This document shows positions 50,534 through 59,098 of a stretch of 64,000 nucleotides of DNA, one piece after another; within the stretch, counting starts at the first letter, position 1; every line of letters starts with the position of its first letter. A program made the position numbers and the translations under genes. This DNA is from Streptomyces viridochromogenes (lineage in GTDB: Bacteria; Actinomycetota; Actinomycetes; Streptomycetales; Streptomycetaceae), in assembly GCF_001270495.1 (NCBI RefSeq), contig NZ_LGUR01000014.1, forward strand, positions 1 through 64,000, read 5' to 3'. Under the pieces are notes generated by a model. It saw nothing but the letters and a program-made list of their open reading frames with translations. It was not told the origin of the DNA and searched no databases.

Positions 50534-52453
50534 TCAGGAGCCCGAGCGCAGCTCCCGCACGTCCGCCGCCCGTACATACGCCACGCGGTGCCCGAACTGG
50601 ATCTCGTAGTACTGGTCCTTGCCGACGACGACCCGGTGCGCGTCCTCGCCGAAGGTCACCGCGTAGTAGTACTCGCCCGGCACCTTGCCGCCGACCGCGT
50701 ACCGCTGGCCCGCCGGCAAGGTGTACGGCAGTGGCGACACGGCCTGTACGGGAACGTCCGCCGGATAGGCGGAGGCCTCGGGATAGGCCCGCCCGTACAC
50801 CGGGACGCTCTTCAGCCCGTCCTTCGGCGTCACCACGAGCCCGGCCGCGTCCACCGCGGTCGGGTTCTTCTTCGGGTTCTTGAACCACGCCTTCTGGCCC
50901 AGGTACCAGATCGCCGTCCAGTCACCGTCCCGGCCCGCGACCGCGTACTGCTGTCCGGTCGAGACCCGCGAGGACAGGTCGTTCACACCGGTCGTCGGGG
51001 TCGAGCCCCGGCCGATGTCCTTGATCAGCGGGTACGACTCACCGGGCCCGGAATACAGCCGCACCGCGCTCGAGCCATGGGCGGCGCAGGGCTGGCCGGC
51101 GGAGACACAGCCCGTGTACCGGGGCCGGTTGGTCGCGTAGTCGGGCCGGATCGTCACCAGGCCGCCGTTCGGGCCCGCGGTGGGGGCGAGGGGGCGGCCG
51201 AGCAGCTCGAAGTAGTGCCGCCAGTCCCAGTACGGGCCCGGGTCGGTGTGCATTCCGCTGATCGTCGACGTGGTCGGGCCCGGCACGGTGTCGTGCCCGA
51301 GGATGTGCTGGCGGTCCAGCGGGATGCCGTACTTCTTCGCGAGGTAGGTGACCAGGCGGGCCGAGGACCGGTACATCGCCTCCGTGTACCAGGCGTCCGG
51401 CTTCGCGAGGAAGCCCTCGTGCTCCAGGCCGATCGACTTGGCGTTGACGAACCAGTTGCCCGCGTGCCAGGCAACGTCCTTGGCCTTCACATGCTGGGCG
51501 ATGTGACCGTCGGTGGAGCGCAGGGTGTATTGCCACGACACATAGGCCGGGTCCTGCACCATGGTGAGGACCCCTTCCCAGGCGCCCTCCGTGTCGTGGA
51601 TGACGATGTAGTCGATGTCCGAGGAGGCCGGACGGTCGGCCAGGTCGTGGTTGCCGTAGTCGCTGTCCCCGAACTGCTCGTACGGCGCCGGGATCCACTC
51701 ACAGGACACCGTCGGCGGGCACTCGGTCTCGCCCGCCTCGATCGTGCGCAGCCCCGCTCGCCGCAACTGCCCGGTGTCGGGGGCCAGGCGGGGCTGGGCG
51801 GCCAGGGTGACCACCTGGCCCCCGTCCGTGCGGCGCTCCTGGCCGGTGCGCAGCACGTCGTAGACGTCGTTCGCGTACGCCGCCGCCGTCGCCGTGTCAT
51901 CGGCGCCGGAGAAACGGGCCACCGCGCCGTACCAGTCGGCGGGGTCGGAGCTCAGCGGTTCGCCCAGCTCCCGCTGCGCGGCGGCGAGCAGGGCGGCGCC
52001 CCCGGCCACGTTCGCCGCCGGGTCCGTACGCAGCTGCCGCGCGCTCAGTCCGGTCAGTTCGGCCGCCTTCGGCAGCGTCCTGAGGCGGGCCGGGACGGCG
52101 GAGGTCCGCGGAAGTGTCGGCCTGGGGTGCAGGGCAGCGCGGGCGCTGTCGCCGCGCGGGTCCTCCGAGCCCTCGCTGTGGTGCGGCGTCGCCCCGGCCA
52201 GGGCCGTACCGGCGTCGGTGAGGTGCATCGGGCCGTAGCCGCCGGTCACGCTGGGCGCCCCGCCGTGCGCGTCCCAGCGGGACTGGAGGTAGGCGACGCC
52301 GAGCAGGACGCTCTGCGGCACGTGGTATTCGGCGGCGGCGGAGGCGAAGGCCGACTGAAGGCGGTTCTCCGAGCCCTCGGCATCGGACGGGGCAGCGCCC
52401 AGCAGCGGGAACAGCAGTGCCGCGGCGGCCATGGCGGTGACGGATCCTCGCAA
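50534..52453 (-). CDS. Secreted N-acetylmuramoyl-L-alanine amidase (PGRP/amidase-2)
   Basis: A 639-aa secreted cell-wall hydrolase. A signal peptide is at residues 1-25. A helical domain with lysozyme-like or LysM-like pieces follows to about residue 215. The zinc amidase-2 domain has the ligands YIVIHDTEG, HAGNWFVNAKSIGLEHEGF and HILGHDTVPGPTTS. The C-terminal third has SH3-like repeats (RLYSGPGESYPLIKD and later YVRAADVREL), probably for wall binding. It should cleave the amide between N-acetylmuramic acid and L-Ala. The TTG start at 52453 is behind AGGAGG, which decides the start. It lies downstream of the APH gene on the same strand, beyond a terminator. Confidence 0.92.
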   Translation of the reverse strand: MRGSVTAMAAAALLFPLLGAAPSDAEGSENRLQSAFASAAAEYHVPQSVLLGVAYLQSRWDAHGGAPSVTGGYGPMHLTDAGTALAGATPHHSEGSEDPRGDSARAALHPRPTLPRTSAVPARLRTLPKAAELTGLSARQLRTDPAANVAGGAALLAAAQRELGEPLSSDPADWYGAVARFSGADDTATAAAYANDVYDVLRTGQERRTDGGQVVTLAAQPRLAPDTGQLRRAGLRTIEAGETECPPTVSCEWIPAPYEQFGDSDYGNHDLADRPASSDIDYIVIHDTEGAWEGVLTMVQDPAYVSWQYTLRSTDGHIAQHVKAKDVAWHAGNWFVNAKSIGLEHEGFLAKPDAWYTEAMYRSSARLVTYLAKKYGIPLDRQHILGHDTVPGPTTSTISGMHTDPGPYWDWRHYFELLGRPLAPTAGPNGGLVTIRPDYATNRPRYTGCVSAGQPCAAHGSSAVRLYSGPGESYPLIKDIGRGSTPTTGVNDLSSRVSTGQQYAVAGRDGDWTAIWYLGQKAWFKNPKKNPTAVDAAGLVVTPKDGLKSVPVYGRAYPEASAYPADVPVQAVSPLPYTLPAGQRYAVGGKVPGEYYYAVTFGEDAHRVVVGKDQYYEIQFGHRVAYVRAADVRELRSGS

Positions 52454-52639
52454 TGCAGCCTCCTGGGACGGTCGGGCGCGATGAGCCGTGCGGGGCCGGG
52501 CGTGAGTCTGTGGTACCGGCTGTCCGACGATCCGTCAATCATGCCAACGGCCAGGCGAATTCCCTCGTCAACGAGTACGGCCGTCCGGGGGAACCCACCG
52601 CGCCCGTACGGAGGAACGCACTGCCGCCGTACACACGAA

Positions 52640-52680
52640 GGCCCGCGGTACGCCGCTGTCTCCAGGGCGCACCGCGGGCC
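52640..52680 (-). terminator. Hairpin terminator after the APH-like gene
   Basis: GGCCCGCGGT (52640-52649) pairs perfectly with ACCGCGGGCC (52671-52680), ten bases after the APH stop on the minus strand. An inner CGCC/GGCG (52651-52654 with 52666-52669) can extend it. It separates the APH-like gene from the amidase gene. Confidence 0.65.
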
Positions 52681-52690
52681 ACCGTCCCCG

Positions 52691-53833
52691 TCAGCGAGTG
52701 CCGACCGCCGCGCGCACGGCCCGTCGGGCCAGCTGGCAGTCGTCGTGCAGCCGCCTCAGCAGCAGCCGCTGTTCCTCGCCGGACGGCGCAGCACCCGGGT
52801 GGGCCACTCCCGGTGCCGCCGGGGTCGTGTCGTGCATCGAACGCTGCACGGCCGTCTCATAGGTACGGATCTCCCGGGTCAGCACGAGCATCAGGTTCAC
52901 CAGGAAGGCGTCCCGTGAGGCCGGGCCCGCCGACTGGGCGATCTGACTGATCTGACGGCGGGCGACCGGTGCGTCCCCGAGCACCGACCACAGCGTCGCC
53001 AGGTCGTAGCCCGGCAGATACCAGCCCGCGTGCTCCCAGTCCACCAGCACTGGACCGGCCGGTGAGAGCAGGATGTTCGAGAGCAGTGCGTCGCCGTGGC
53101 AGAACTGGCCCATGCCCTGCCGGCCCGCGGTGGCCGCGATGCCGTGCAGCAGCTTCTGGAGATCACCCATGTCCCGGTCGGTGAGCAGCCCCAGCTCGTG
53201 GAACCGGGAGATCCGGGCCGCGTAGTCCAGCGGGGCGTCGAAGGTGCCCGCCGGCGGCCGCCACGCGTTGAGCCTGCAGATCGCGCCGAGTGCCGCCCTG
53301 ATGTCCGCACGCGGCGGTACTTCCAGAGGGTGCCGCTGCAGCGCCGCCACCCGGCCGGGCATCCGCTCGATGACGAGTGTGCAGTTGTCCGGATCCGCTG
53401 CGATCAGCCTCGGCACACGCACCGGGGGACGGTGCCGGACGAACGAGCGGTATGCCGCTATTTCGTGCCGGACCCGCTCGGCCCACGCTGGGGAGTGGTC
53501 CAGTAAACACTTGGCGACGGCCGTGTTGCGTCCGGTCGTGCCGACCAGGAGGACGGACCGCCCGTTGCGGCGCAGCACCTGCACCGGAGCGAACTCCGGG
53601 CAGATCCGGTGCACCGACGCGATCGCCGTACGCAGCTGGGCGCCCTGAGGGCCGGACAAGTCGAGTCTCCCGCTGAGCGGTTGGGTGCCGGGCCCCGCGG
53701 CGCGCAGCGTCCGGCCCGCGCCGAGCACGGGGGCAGCCGTCGGCCGCGCGGGGTCGAGGTAAGGACCGCTGCCCGCCGGGCGGGCACGCAGCGGCCGGGG
53801 CGGGGCGGACACGGAGGACGATGCTGCGTACAT
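52691..53833 (-). CDS. Aminoglycoside phosphotransferase-like kinase
   Basis: A 380-aa protein kinase-like phosphotransferase of the APH family. The Pro/Arg-rich N-terminal 50 residues have no family match. Further on, the catalytic loop [10 protein letters not shown] and [13 protein letters not shown], which equals the metal DFG motif, are intact. The ATP-binding Lys is in [11 protein letters not shown]. The phosphate acceptor could be an antibiotic, a sugar or an unknown metabolite, and family membership alone does not say. ATG 53833 was chosen. It is divergent from the NsdA-like regulator, 234 bp apart, and followed by a strong terminator. Confidence 0.83.
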   Translation of the reverse strand: MYAASSSVSAPPRPLRARPAGSGPYLDPARPTAAPVLGAGRTLRAAGPGTQPLSGRLDLSGPQGAQLRTAIASVHRICPEFAPVQVLRRNGRSVLLVGTTGRNTAVAKCLLDHSPAWAERVRHEIAAYRSFVRHRPPVRVPRLIAADPDNCTLVIERMPGRVAALQRHPLEVPPRADIRAALGAICRLNAWRPPAGTFDAPLDYAARISRFHELGLLTDRDMGDLQKLLHGIAATAGRQGMGQFCHGDALLSNILLSPAGPVLVDWEHAGWYLPGYDLATLWSVLGDAPVARRQISQIAQSAGPASRDAFLVNLMLVLTREIRTYETAVQRSMHDTTPAAPGVAHPGAAPSGEEQRLLLRRLHDDCQLARRAVRAAVGTR

Positions 53834-54067
53834 GGGAGAGACAGATCCCTTCGTGTGCCTGCGACGACAAAGCGCTGCCCGAGCCGGCCGCCCAGGTGCA
53901 CCCTGGGGAATGTCCCTCGGCGAACCGGGTCGGGGTGGCGCGTTCCTACCTGACACCCGATGCCCGGTGGCACACCATCTGGCGCACCCTGGCGAACCCT
54001 GGCGAATAGTCCCGGGGCACCTCCCACCGGGCTACTGTCAACTCAGCCGAGAACCTGGGGGCTTGAC

Positions 54068-55564
54068 GTGAGCGGAGAACCCAACACCCGCCTGGCGGAC
54101 CTGTTCGGCCTGGCCGGCTGGTCCAAGGGCGAGCTCGCGAGGCTGGTCAACCGGCAGGCGGCGGCCATGGGCCACCCCCAGCTGTCGACCGACACCTCGC
54201 GGGTGCGGCGGTGGATCGACATGGGAGAGATCCCGCGCGATCCCGTGCCGCGGGTGCTGGCAGCCCTGTTCACCGAGCGTCTCGGCCGTGTCGTGACCAT
54301 CGAGGACCTCGGTCTGGTCCGGCACGGGCGTGCGGGGAAACGGCAGGGCGGCGGGAGTGTGGAGCATCCCGACGGTGTGCCGTGGGCGCCCGAACGGACT
54401 GCTGCGGTCCTCACCGAATTCACGGGAATGGACCTCATGCTCAACCGACGCGGCTTGGTGGGCGCGGGTGCCGCGCTCGCCGCGGGATCCGCACTCAGCA
54501 GCGCCATGCACGACTGGCTGCACACCGACCCGGCCCTCAAGGCCGACGCCCCCCATTTCGACGACCCCTTGCACGCCGACCCCGCCGGGTTCGACCGGTA
54601 CGAGGCGGCCCCGATCGGTTCTCAGGAGATCGAGGAACTGGAGCGCTCGGTAGAGGTGTTCCGGGCCTGGGACGCGGCCCGCGGCGGCGGGCTGCAGCGC
54701 AAGGCGGTCGTAGGTCAACTCAACGAGGTGGGCGGCATGCTCGCCTACCGACACCCCGAACATCTGCAGCGGCGCCTGTGGGGCGTCGCCGCCAACCTCG
54801 CCGTCCTCGCCGGCTGGATGTCGCACGACGTCGGCCTGGAACCCACGGCCCAGAAGTACTTCGTCATCGCCGCCCACGCGGCCCGAGAGGGCGGCGACCG
54901 GCCCCGCGCCGGAGAGGCGCTCTCCCGAGCGGCTCGCCAGATGGTGCACCTGGGCCGGCCCGACGACGCACTCGACCTCATGAAACTCGCCCAGTCCGGC
55001 TCCGGCGACGAGGTGCTGCCGCGCACCCGGGCCATGTTCCACACCATCGAGGCCTGGGCGCAGGCGTCGATGGGCAAGGGCCAGGCCATGCGCCGCACCC
55101 TGGGACAGGCGGAGGACCTCTTCGTCTCCGACCGGAGCGACGTGCCGCCACCGAGCTGGATGCAGACCTTCAAGGACGAGGATCTGTACGGCATGCAGGC
55201 CCTGGCCTACCGCACGCTGGCCGAGTTCGAGCCGGGCGCGGCCGCGCACGCCCAGCACTACGCAGAGAAGGCCCTGGCCCTGCGGATCGACGGCCGGGAG
55301 CGGTCGAAGATCTTCGACCATCTGTCCATGGCGTCCGCCTGCTTCATCGCGGACGACCCCGAACAGGCGGACCGGTACGCACGGCTGGCCCTGATGTCGA
55401 TGGGCTCGAACTCGTCCGGCCGTACCTGGGACCGGCTGCGCCAGATGTACCGGCTCACCGCCGAGTACTCCAGCTACCCGAAGATCCATGAACTGCGGGA
55501 GGAGATCCGGTTGGCACTGCCCAAGCCGAAGAAGCCGGGCGGTGGCAACAGCGCACGGGCATAG
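54068..55564 (+). CDS. NsdA-like TPR regulator (sporulation-associated)
   Basis: A 498-aa cytoplasmic protein with strong resemblance to NsdA and its paralogues, which restrain sporulation and antibiotic production in streptomycetes. The N-terminal region has a helix-turn-helix-like stretch (SKGELARLVNRQAAAMG, then TDTSRVRRWIDMGEIPRDPVPRVLAAL). An unusual internal NRRGLVGAGAALAAGSAL stretch near residue 130 looks like a Tat signal. The rest is a TPR-like helical repeat (about 200-470). It starts with GTG 54068 behind a GGGGG run. It is divergent from the APH-like gene and convergent with the PP2C gene. I cannot say which paralogue (NsdA or a sporulation-associated relative) it is, so I give no symbol. 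Confidence 0.85.
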   Translation: MSGEPNTRLADLFGLAGWSKGELARLVNRQAAAMGHPQLSTDTSRVRRWIDMGEIPRDPVPRVLAALFTERLGRVVTIEDLGLVRHGRAGKRQGGGSVEHPDGVPWAPERTAAVLTEFTGMDLMLNRRGLVGAGAALAAGSALSSAMHDWLHTDPALKADAPHFDDPLHADPAGFDRYEAAPIGSQEIEELERSVEVFRAWDAARGGGLQRKAVVGQLNEVGGMLAYRHPEHLQRRLWGVAANLAVLAGWMSHDVGLEPTAQKYFVIAAHAAREGGDRPRAGEALSRAARQMVHLGRPDDALDLMKLAQSGSGDEVLPRTRAMFHTIEAWAQASMGKGQAMRRTLGQAEDLFVSDRSDVPPPSWMQTFKDEDLYGMQALAYRTLAEFEPGAAAHAQHYAEKALALRIDGRERSKIFDHLSMASACFIADDPEQADRYARLALMSMGSNSSGRTWDRLRQMYRLTAEYSSYPKIHELREEIRLALPKPKKPGGGNSARA

Positions 55565-55617
55565 GGGGCCCGTGCGACCGACTGATCCCCGAAGGTTCTA
55601 GGACGTCACCGGTTGTT

Positions 55618-57048
55618 CTAGGACGTCACCCTGGCCACGAGCACACAGGCGTTGTCCTCGCGCTCATTTTCACCGAACTCCTCGACGATCAGCCGTACGC
55701 AGTCCTGTGCCGTGCGCGCCTCGCCGAAACGGGAGCCCAGATCGAGGAGAGAACGCACGGAGTCCGCTCCGCTGTGCCTCGGCACCAGTCCGTCGGTGTG
55801 CAGCAAAAGCAGGTCGCCGACCTCAAGGGTCTCTTCGGCCTGTGCGTAGACGGCACCCGAGGTGGCGCCGAGCAGGACGCCGTCCGGTGCGCTCAGCCTG
55901 TACCCCGTCCCGTCGCGGAACAGCAGCGGGGCGGGGTGTCCGGCCTGCGCCCAGGTCAGGGTGCGGGTCTCGGGCCGGTAGCGGCAGCAGACCGCGCTGC
56001 CGAGGGCCGGCTGGACGGTGGCGTCGAGTAACTGGTTGAGCCAGGACATCAGTTGCCCCGGCTGGGTGCCGGCCATCGCCATGCCGCGCACGGCGCCCAG
56101 CAGGGTCGCCATGCCCGAGGCCACGGCGACGCCGTGCCCGGTGAGATCGCCGACGCTCAACAGGGTTGCGCCGTCGGCCAGTTCGAGCGCGTCGTACCAG
56201 TCGCCGCCGATCAGTGAGCTGGTCGCCGACGACAGACGGCGAGCCGCGAGGTCCAGTGTCTTCGGGCCCTGGTGCGGGAGCCGCAGGGAGCCGCGCCACG
56301 GCGGCAGCACAGCTTCCTGCAGCTCGACCGCGAGCCGGTGCTCACTCTGCGCGTGGTGCCGGTGGCGCTGGAGCGAGTCACGGGTCTCGCTCACCGTGCG
56401 CTGGCTGCGGCGCAGTTCGCTGACGTCGCGCAGCACGGCCCACATCGAGGCGGTGCTGCCGTCAGTGTCGAGCACGGGCTCGCCCATCATGTGCACGGTC
56501 CGGACCTCGCCGTCCGGCCGCAGGATCCGGAACTCGCCGTCGATGGGCTTGGCGTCGATCAGGCAGTCGGTGACCATCGCCGTCAGTTTCGGCCGGTCCT
56601 CGTCGAGCACCAGGGACGGCAGCTCGTCGAGGGTGAGCGGCGGAGCGGCGGGATCGCGCCCGAGGATCTCGAAGAGCTCACCGGACCAACTCGCCTCGTC
56701 CGTAAGGAGGTTCCACTCGGCGCTCCCGACCCGGCTGAGCAGCGAGCCGCGCCGGGGAGCGGGGGTCACGGACCGGTCGGTGGGCGTGGCCGCGGGTGCC
56801 GGGGAGGCGGGGGACGGGCCGTCACGCAGCTGCGCCAGATGCTCGTCGAGGTCGTTGAGCTGGTGCAGCGCGAGGTCGCACAGGGCCCGCTGCCACCGCT
56901 CCTGCGGGTCCGCGCCGTCGCTCTGGGTGTCGCGCCGCACGGCGTCGACGTCACCCTTGAGCTGTCGCGTCTGCGTTATGAGCGCGTCGACCGAGCCGCG
57001 TCCGGGCGGCTGAGCGGCGGGGCGGTCCGCAGAGAGATGGGGCGGCAT
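55618..57048 (-). CDS. PAS-domain PP2C/SpoIIE-type phosphatase
   Basis: A 476-aa serine phosphatase. An N-terminal helical region of about 90 aa (possible coiled coil or GAF remnant) leads to a PAS domain (about 105-220, with PIDGEFRILRPDGEVRTV). A PPM/SpoIIE phosphatase domain follows, with LIGGDWYDAL, VGDLTGHGVAVASGMATLL and AGHPAPLLFRDG carrying the metal-binding Asp residues, and ends NEREDNACVLVAR. This type usually dephosphorylates an anti-sigma factor antagonist in a stress-signalling pathway. No anti-sigma factor or antagonist gene is next to it. ATG 57048 is behind GGAGTG. The start of this gene and of the SsgA-like gene face away from each other across 431 bp. Confidence 0.93.
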   Translation of the reverse strand: MPPHLSADRPAAQPPGRGSVDALITQTRQLKGDVDAVRRDTQSDGADPQERWQRALCDLALHQLNDLDEHLAQLRDGPSPASPAPAATPTDRSVTPAPRRGSLLSRVGSAEWNLLTDEASWSGELFEILGRDPAAPPLTLDELPSLVLDEDRPKLTAMVTDCLIDAKPIDGEFRILRPDGEVRTVHMMGEPVLDTDGSTASMWAVLRDVSELRRSQRTVSETRDSLQRHRHHAQSEHRLAVELQEAVLPPWRGSLRLPHQGPKTLDLAARRLSSATSSLIGGDWYDALELADGATLLSVGDLTGHGVAVASGMATLLGAVRGMAMAGTQPGQLMSWLNQLLDATVQPALGSAVCCRYRPETRTLTWAQAGHPAPLLFRDGTGYRLSAPDGVLLGATSGAVYAQAEETLEVGDLLLLHTDGLVPRHSGADSVRSLLDLGSRFGEARTAQDCVRLIVEEFGENEREDNACVLVARVTS

Positions 57049-57162
57049 GACGCACTCCGATGCGGGAACGGTTCGACCAAGGCTGACGGAAGGACCGTTA
57101 CGACTGTCGCACAGCCCGCGACGCGCTGTAAGGGATTTGGCAACACCCGATGCGGTGGTGCG

Positions 57163-57178
57163 TCTGGCATATGCCAGA
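57163..57178. promoter_or_regulatory. Perfect 16-bp palindrome upstream of the PP2C gene
   Basis: TCTGGCATATGCCAGA is a perfect 16-bp palindrome 114 bp upstream of the phosphatase start. It is long for chance and so is probably a protein-binding site. It does not match the 17-bp acyl-CoA repeat. Confidence 0.5.
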
Positions 57179-57285
57179 GTCTTCACGGAGGGCTCGTCCC
57201 GTGCGAATGACGTACGTCGACGAACGGGCCAAGTCGTAGGCTGCGTACGCGATTTGGTGGTCGGACGAGGTGATTCTACGGCGGT

Positions 57286-57310
57286 CATTCGAGTGTTCGA
57301 CGGTCGAATG
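57286..57310. promoter_or_regulatory. Dyad CATTCGA-N11-TCGAATG
   Basis: Perfect 7-bp arms CATTCGA (57286-57292) and TCGAATG (57304-57310) with an 11-bp spacer, giving centres 18 bp apart. It may be an operator for either divergent gene (SsgA-like or PP2C). Confidence 0.4.
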
Positions 57311-57479
57311 TTCTAGAGGTGGAGCGGCGGCGGGTGCCGCGCCCGTGGTTGCACCGGCCGGCAGTGATGCAGGTCACAAAAATGATGTCCGCCTGGCTGT
57401 AATGCAAAGGGCATCTCTGGGGTCGTAAAGGCACAGCGGCAAAAACCGTCCGACCGCCGACCCACAGGGGAGACCGCCC

Positions 57480-57893
57480 ATGGACATCGCCCTCGAGCAG
57501 CCCGCCCGTGCCCGTCTGATCACCGGCGAGGAGCGCGAACTCTCCGTTCCCGCCACACTGCGCTACGCCTCCACGGACCCGTTGGCGGTGTACATCGACT
57601 TCCCGGGCGACGTCTCCCTCGACGGTGCCGGTGCCACCTGGACCTTCGCGCGCACCCTGCTGGAGGCGGGGCTGCGCGGTCCGGCCGGGGACGGGGACGT
57701 GCACATCTGGCCGTGCGGCGAGGAGCGTACGGTCGTGGAGCTGCACTCGCCGTACGGCATGGCCCTGCTCCAGTTCGACACCGCCGCCCTGAACCGCTTC
57801 CTGCTGCGCACGTACGCGGTCGTCGCGGCCGGTGAGGAGGACCTCGACGCGGTCGTGGAACGAGGGCTGAGCGCGCTCTTCGGCAGCGTGTGA
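57480..57893 (+). CDS. SsgA-like sporulation/cell-division regulator (SALP)
   Basis: A 137-aa SsgA-like protein (SALP), a family confined to sporulating actinobacteria, which controls septum placement and autolysis during sporulation. The middle HIWPCGEERTVVELHSPYGMALLQF segment is clearly of this type, as is the C-terminal NRFLLRTYAVVAAGEED stretch. ATG 57480 is behind GGGGAG. Which of the seven or so SALPs it is cannot be decided. It is followed by a bidirectional terminator and the baeRF-type gene in the opposite direction. Confidence 0.88.
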   Translation: MDIALEQPARARLITGEERELSVPATLRYASTDPLAVYIDFPGDVSLDGAGATWTFARTLLEAGLRGPAGDGDVHIWPCGEERTVVELHSPYGMALLQFDTAALNRFLLRTYAVVAAGEEDLDAVVERGLSALFGSV

Positions 57894-57924
57894 GGAGGCG
57901 ACAGGGCCGCCGCTGCGCCTCCTC
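57892..57924. terminator. Bidirectional hairpin between convergent genes
   Basis: GAGGAGGCG (57892-57900) pairs perfectly with CGCCTCCTC (57916-57924), with a 15-base loop. It lies between the stops of the SsgA-like and baeRF-type genes and includes part of the first stop codon. Either transcript could end there. Confidence 0.6.
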
Positions 57925-57936
57925 GTCGCTCCCGTG

Positions 57937-59034
57937 TCAGTACCGCAGTACTCCCGCGATCCCCTGGGCGTCGTCGAGGGTGCCGTCCGGCACGAAGCGG
58001 ACCTCGGCGCCGGTCTCCAGGCACTGCTCGACGATCTCGTCCACGATGTCCTCGCGGGCGTCGAGCGCGTCGCTCTCGGCCGGGATCAGATGGTCGCCGT
58101 CCTCGCCGCGCACGGTGATGCGGTAGTTCTCCTCGACGGCCAGCAGCCGTACCCGGCCCTCGCGGGCGCTGCGCCAGACCTCGTCGACGCCGGCCGCGAA
58201 CGCCTTGCGGCCACGTGCGGACTCGAGTTCCCGTGCCACGGCGTCGGTGTTCCTGCGGTCCTCGGCGGTGATCAGCGGCTGGATCGCCTGCCACACCGCC
58301 TCGCGCGTGCCGTGCGCGAGCCCGCCGTGCGGGATGTGCACCGCGTCCTTGGTGACGCCGCCGATCTCGTCGAGCAGGGACAGCGCCGCCGGTTCGCCGG
58401 TGATGTAGAGCGGCCGCGGGTTGCCCCGGAGGATCGCGCTCATGGCGGAGTCCGCGTCCTTGAGGAAGTGGCGCGTGCCCTCGTCGCGGAACGTGCTCGG
58501 CATGTCGCCGATCCGCTCCTGCCGCTCGGCGTCGAAGTTCTCGACGGGCCGCGTCAGCGGGAAGCCGCCGATGCGCGCCGCGGCGACGCGGTCCAGGCTG
58601 CCGTTCCACAGGGTGACGCGGTCGGGCGAGACCGAGAGCACCCAGTAGGGCCGCTCGGCGGCCTGCGCGGAGACGAGGTTGCGGGTCAGGAAGGTGTCCG
58701 AGAGCACCACGCGCTCGGGCACGGTTCGGGCGAGCGACCACACCTGGTGCTCGCCCGGAGCGGCGAAGATCACCAGGCCGTCCTCGGCATAGGTGAGATC
58801 GACCTCGGCGAGGGCCTGGTCGAGTTGCCGCTCGACATCCGCCCGTCGCTCGCGGGTGACCGAGGGATCGGCTTCCAGCTGTTTCTTGGCCTCGGCCACG
58901 ACATTGCGCAGCCGGACCTGGTCCTGGGCCCGGTAGGGCTCTCGGCGATGTGTGGGCGTCAGCACGGACACGGCCGGATAGGGGCGCGGGCGCCGCAGCT
59001 CGGTGAGTGTGGTGGGACTGAGTGCGTGCTCCAT
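57937..59034 (-). CDS. baeRF-type release-factor-fold protein
   Basis: A 365-aa soluble protein with the archaeo-eukaryotic release-factor-like fold (baeRF family). It has an N-terminal PYPAVSVLTPTHRREPYRAQDQVRLRN region, a long helix with a VERQLDQALAEVDLTYAEDGLVIFAAPG stretch, and a C-terminal EVRFVPDG end. Bacterial members are suspected to act on ribosomes or peptidyl-tRNA under stress, but no function is proved. The ATG at 59034 has no good ribosome site, so a leaderless mRNA is possible. Longer in-frame starts look non-coding. Confidence 0.75.
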   Translation of the reverse strand: MEHALSPTTLTELRRPRPYPAVSVLTPTHRREPYRAQDQVRLRNVVAEAKKQLEADPSVTRERRADVERQLDQALAEVDLTYAEDGLVIFAAPGEHQVWSLARTVPERVVLSDTFLTRNLVSAQAAERPYWVLSVSPDRVTLWNGSLDRVAAARIGGFPLTRPVENFDAERQERIGDMPSTFRDEGTRHFLKDADSAMSAILRGNPRPLYITGEPAALSLLDEIGGVTKDAVHIPHGGLAHGTREAVWQAIQPLITAEDRRNTDAVARELESARGRKAFAAGVDEVWRSAREGRVRLLAVEENYRITVRGEDGDHLIPAESDALDAREDIVDEIVEQCLETGAEVRFVPDGTLDDAQGIAGVLRY

Positions 59035-59098
59035 AAGAGCACGATAGGACTGATTCACCGATCGGGCATTAGGGGCAATCCAGTCCATGGTCGCGGCC

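Larger units (their letters stand above)
57049..57479. other. 431-bp divergent intergenic region with two dyads
   Basis: This region between the PP2C-type gene and the SsgA-like gene holds two inverted repeats listed separately, and no gene. The SsgA-like side has GGGGAG just before the ATG at 57480. It should carry the promoters of both genes. Confidence 0.6.
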
